5,182 nucleotides of DNA, from assembly GCA_034659995.1 (NCBI GenBank), contig JAYEIH010000018.1:1-5182 (forward strand). Direction: 5' to 3'. The position numbers and the translations under genes were made by a program. The notes below the pieces were generated by a model. That model was not told the origin of the DNA. It did no database searches and saw nothing but the letters and a program-made list of their open reading frames with translations. Source of the DNA: JAYEIH01 sp034659995 (GTDB lineage Archaea > Methanobacteriota_B > Thermococci > Methanofastidiosales > B48-G16). Shown in pieces: positions 5,058-5,182 of this stretch. Position 1 is the stretch's first letter. Each line of letters starts with the position of its first letter.

Positions 5058-5182
5058 TTACTTTTTTAGCAGTCGCCCATACTTCTTATTGATCTTCTCC
5101 AGTTTGGACTCAAACTGCCGCCGTTCCTCCTCTGTTTCCGCCAAATCCGGGTGATACTTCTTCACCAGAGCGCGATACTCAC
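5058..5182 (-). CDS. J-domain (DnaJ-like) protein, C-terminal end only
   Basis: A minus-strand frame enters from the right edge and ends at TAA (5060-5058), giving 40 complete visible residues. It begins EYRALVKKYHPD, the end of J-domain helix II followed by the invariant HPD loop. It continues through a charged stretch into FESKLEKINKKYGRLLKK, matching helix III. HPD is the motif that stimulates the ATPase of Hsp70 (DnaK). The J domain ends at the very C-terminus, with no glycine-rich or zinc region after it. So this is not a canonical DnaJ, whose J domain is N-terminal, unless the whole protein is a lone J domain. The rest lies outside the window. Partner and client are unknown. Confidence 0.8.
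   Translation of the reverse strand, partial: EYRALVKKYHPDLAETEEERRQFESKLEKINKKYGRLLKK

Overview
The window is a piece of an archaeal chromosome, most likely from an anaerobic euryarchaeon. The evidence is the gene set rpo7, spt4, a GTP-dependent dephospho-CoA kinase, rps24e and rps27ae, in an order found only in archaea. The promoters agree: four intergenic sites look like archaeal BRE/TATA elements, with purine-rich GAAA or GTAAAG cores followed by T/A boxes. The PAS sensor fragment, DUF2061 protein and secreted beta-helix protein would fit a methanogen- or ANME-like lineage, but that finer placement is only inference.

Layout. Positions 1-720 (+) hold the 3' part of a PAS-domain sensory protein that is cut by the window edge. 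Facing it, 749-985 (-) encodes a 78-residue two-helix membrane protein of the DUF2061 family. About 228 bp of divergent regulatory DNA follows, with a promoter for each direction and two short palindromes. From 1214 to 2940 (+) runs the information-processing operon rpo7 - spt4 - dephospho-CoA kinase - rps24e - rps27ae. The last four genes overlap by 1, 4 and 4 nt. The single real gap, 44 bp between rpo7 and spt4, is taken up by two consecutive perfect inverted repeats. The rps27ae gene is only 49 codons and easily missed.

The right half is on the minus strand. A dCMP deaminase (3004-3450) has a TATA box placed so that its mRNA should be leaderless. Upstream of it lies a secreted 481-residue parallel beta-helix protein (3528-4973), with a 69-bp (23-residue) tandem repeat array and a helical C-terminal tail. 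The two genes are separated by a poly-T terminator-like tract, so they are probably transcribed separately. At the right edge (5058-5182) is the C-terminal end of a J-domain (DnaJ-like) protein carrying the HPD motif.

The rpo7 operon couples transcription (Rpo7 stalk subunit, Spt4 elongation factor), coenzyme A synthesis and the ribosome (S24e, S27ae). This is a recurring archaeal arrangement. The other genes look like unrelated single transcription units. I see no mobile element, CRISPR array, tRNA or rRNA. Nothing convincingly amounts to a new multi-gene system. The most unusual local structures are the double hairpin at the rpo7-spt4 junction and the cysteine-ladder repeats of the beta-helix protein.
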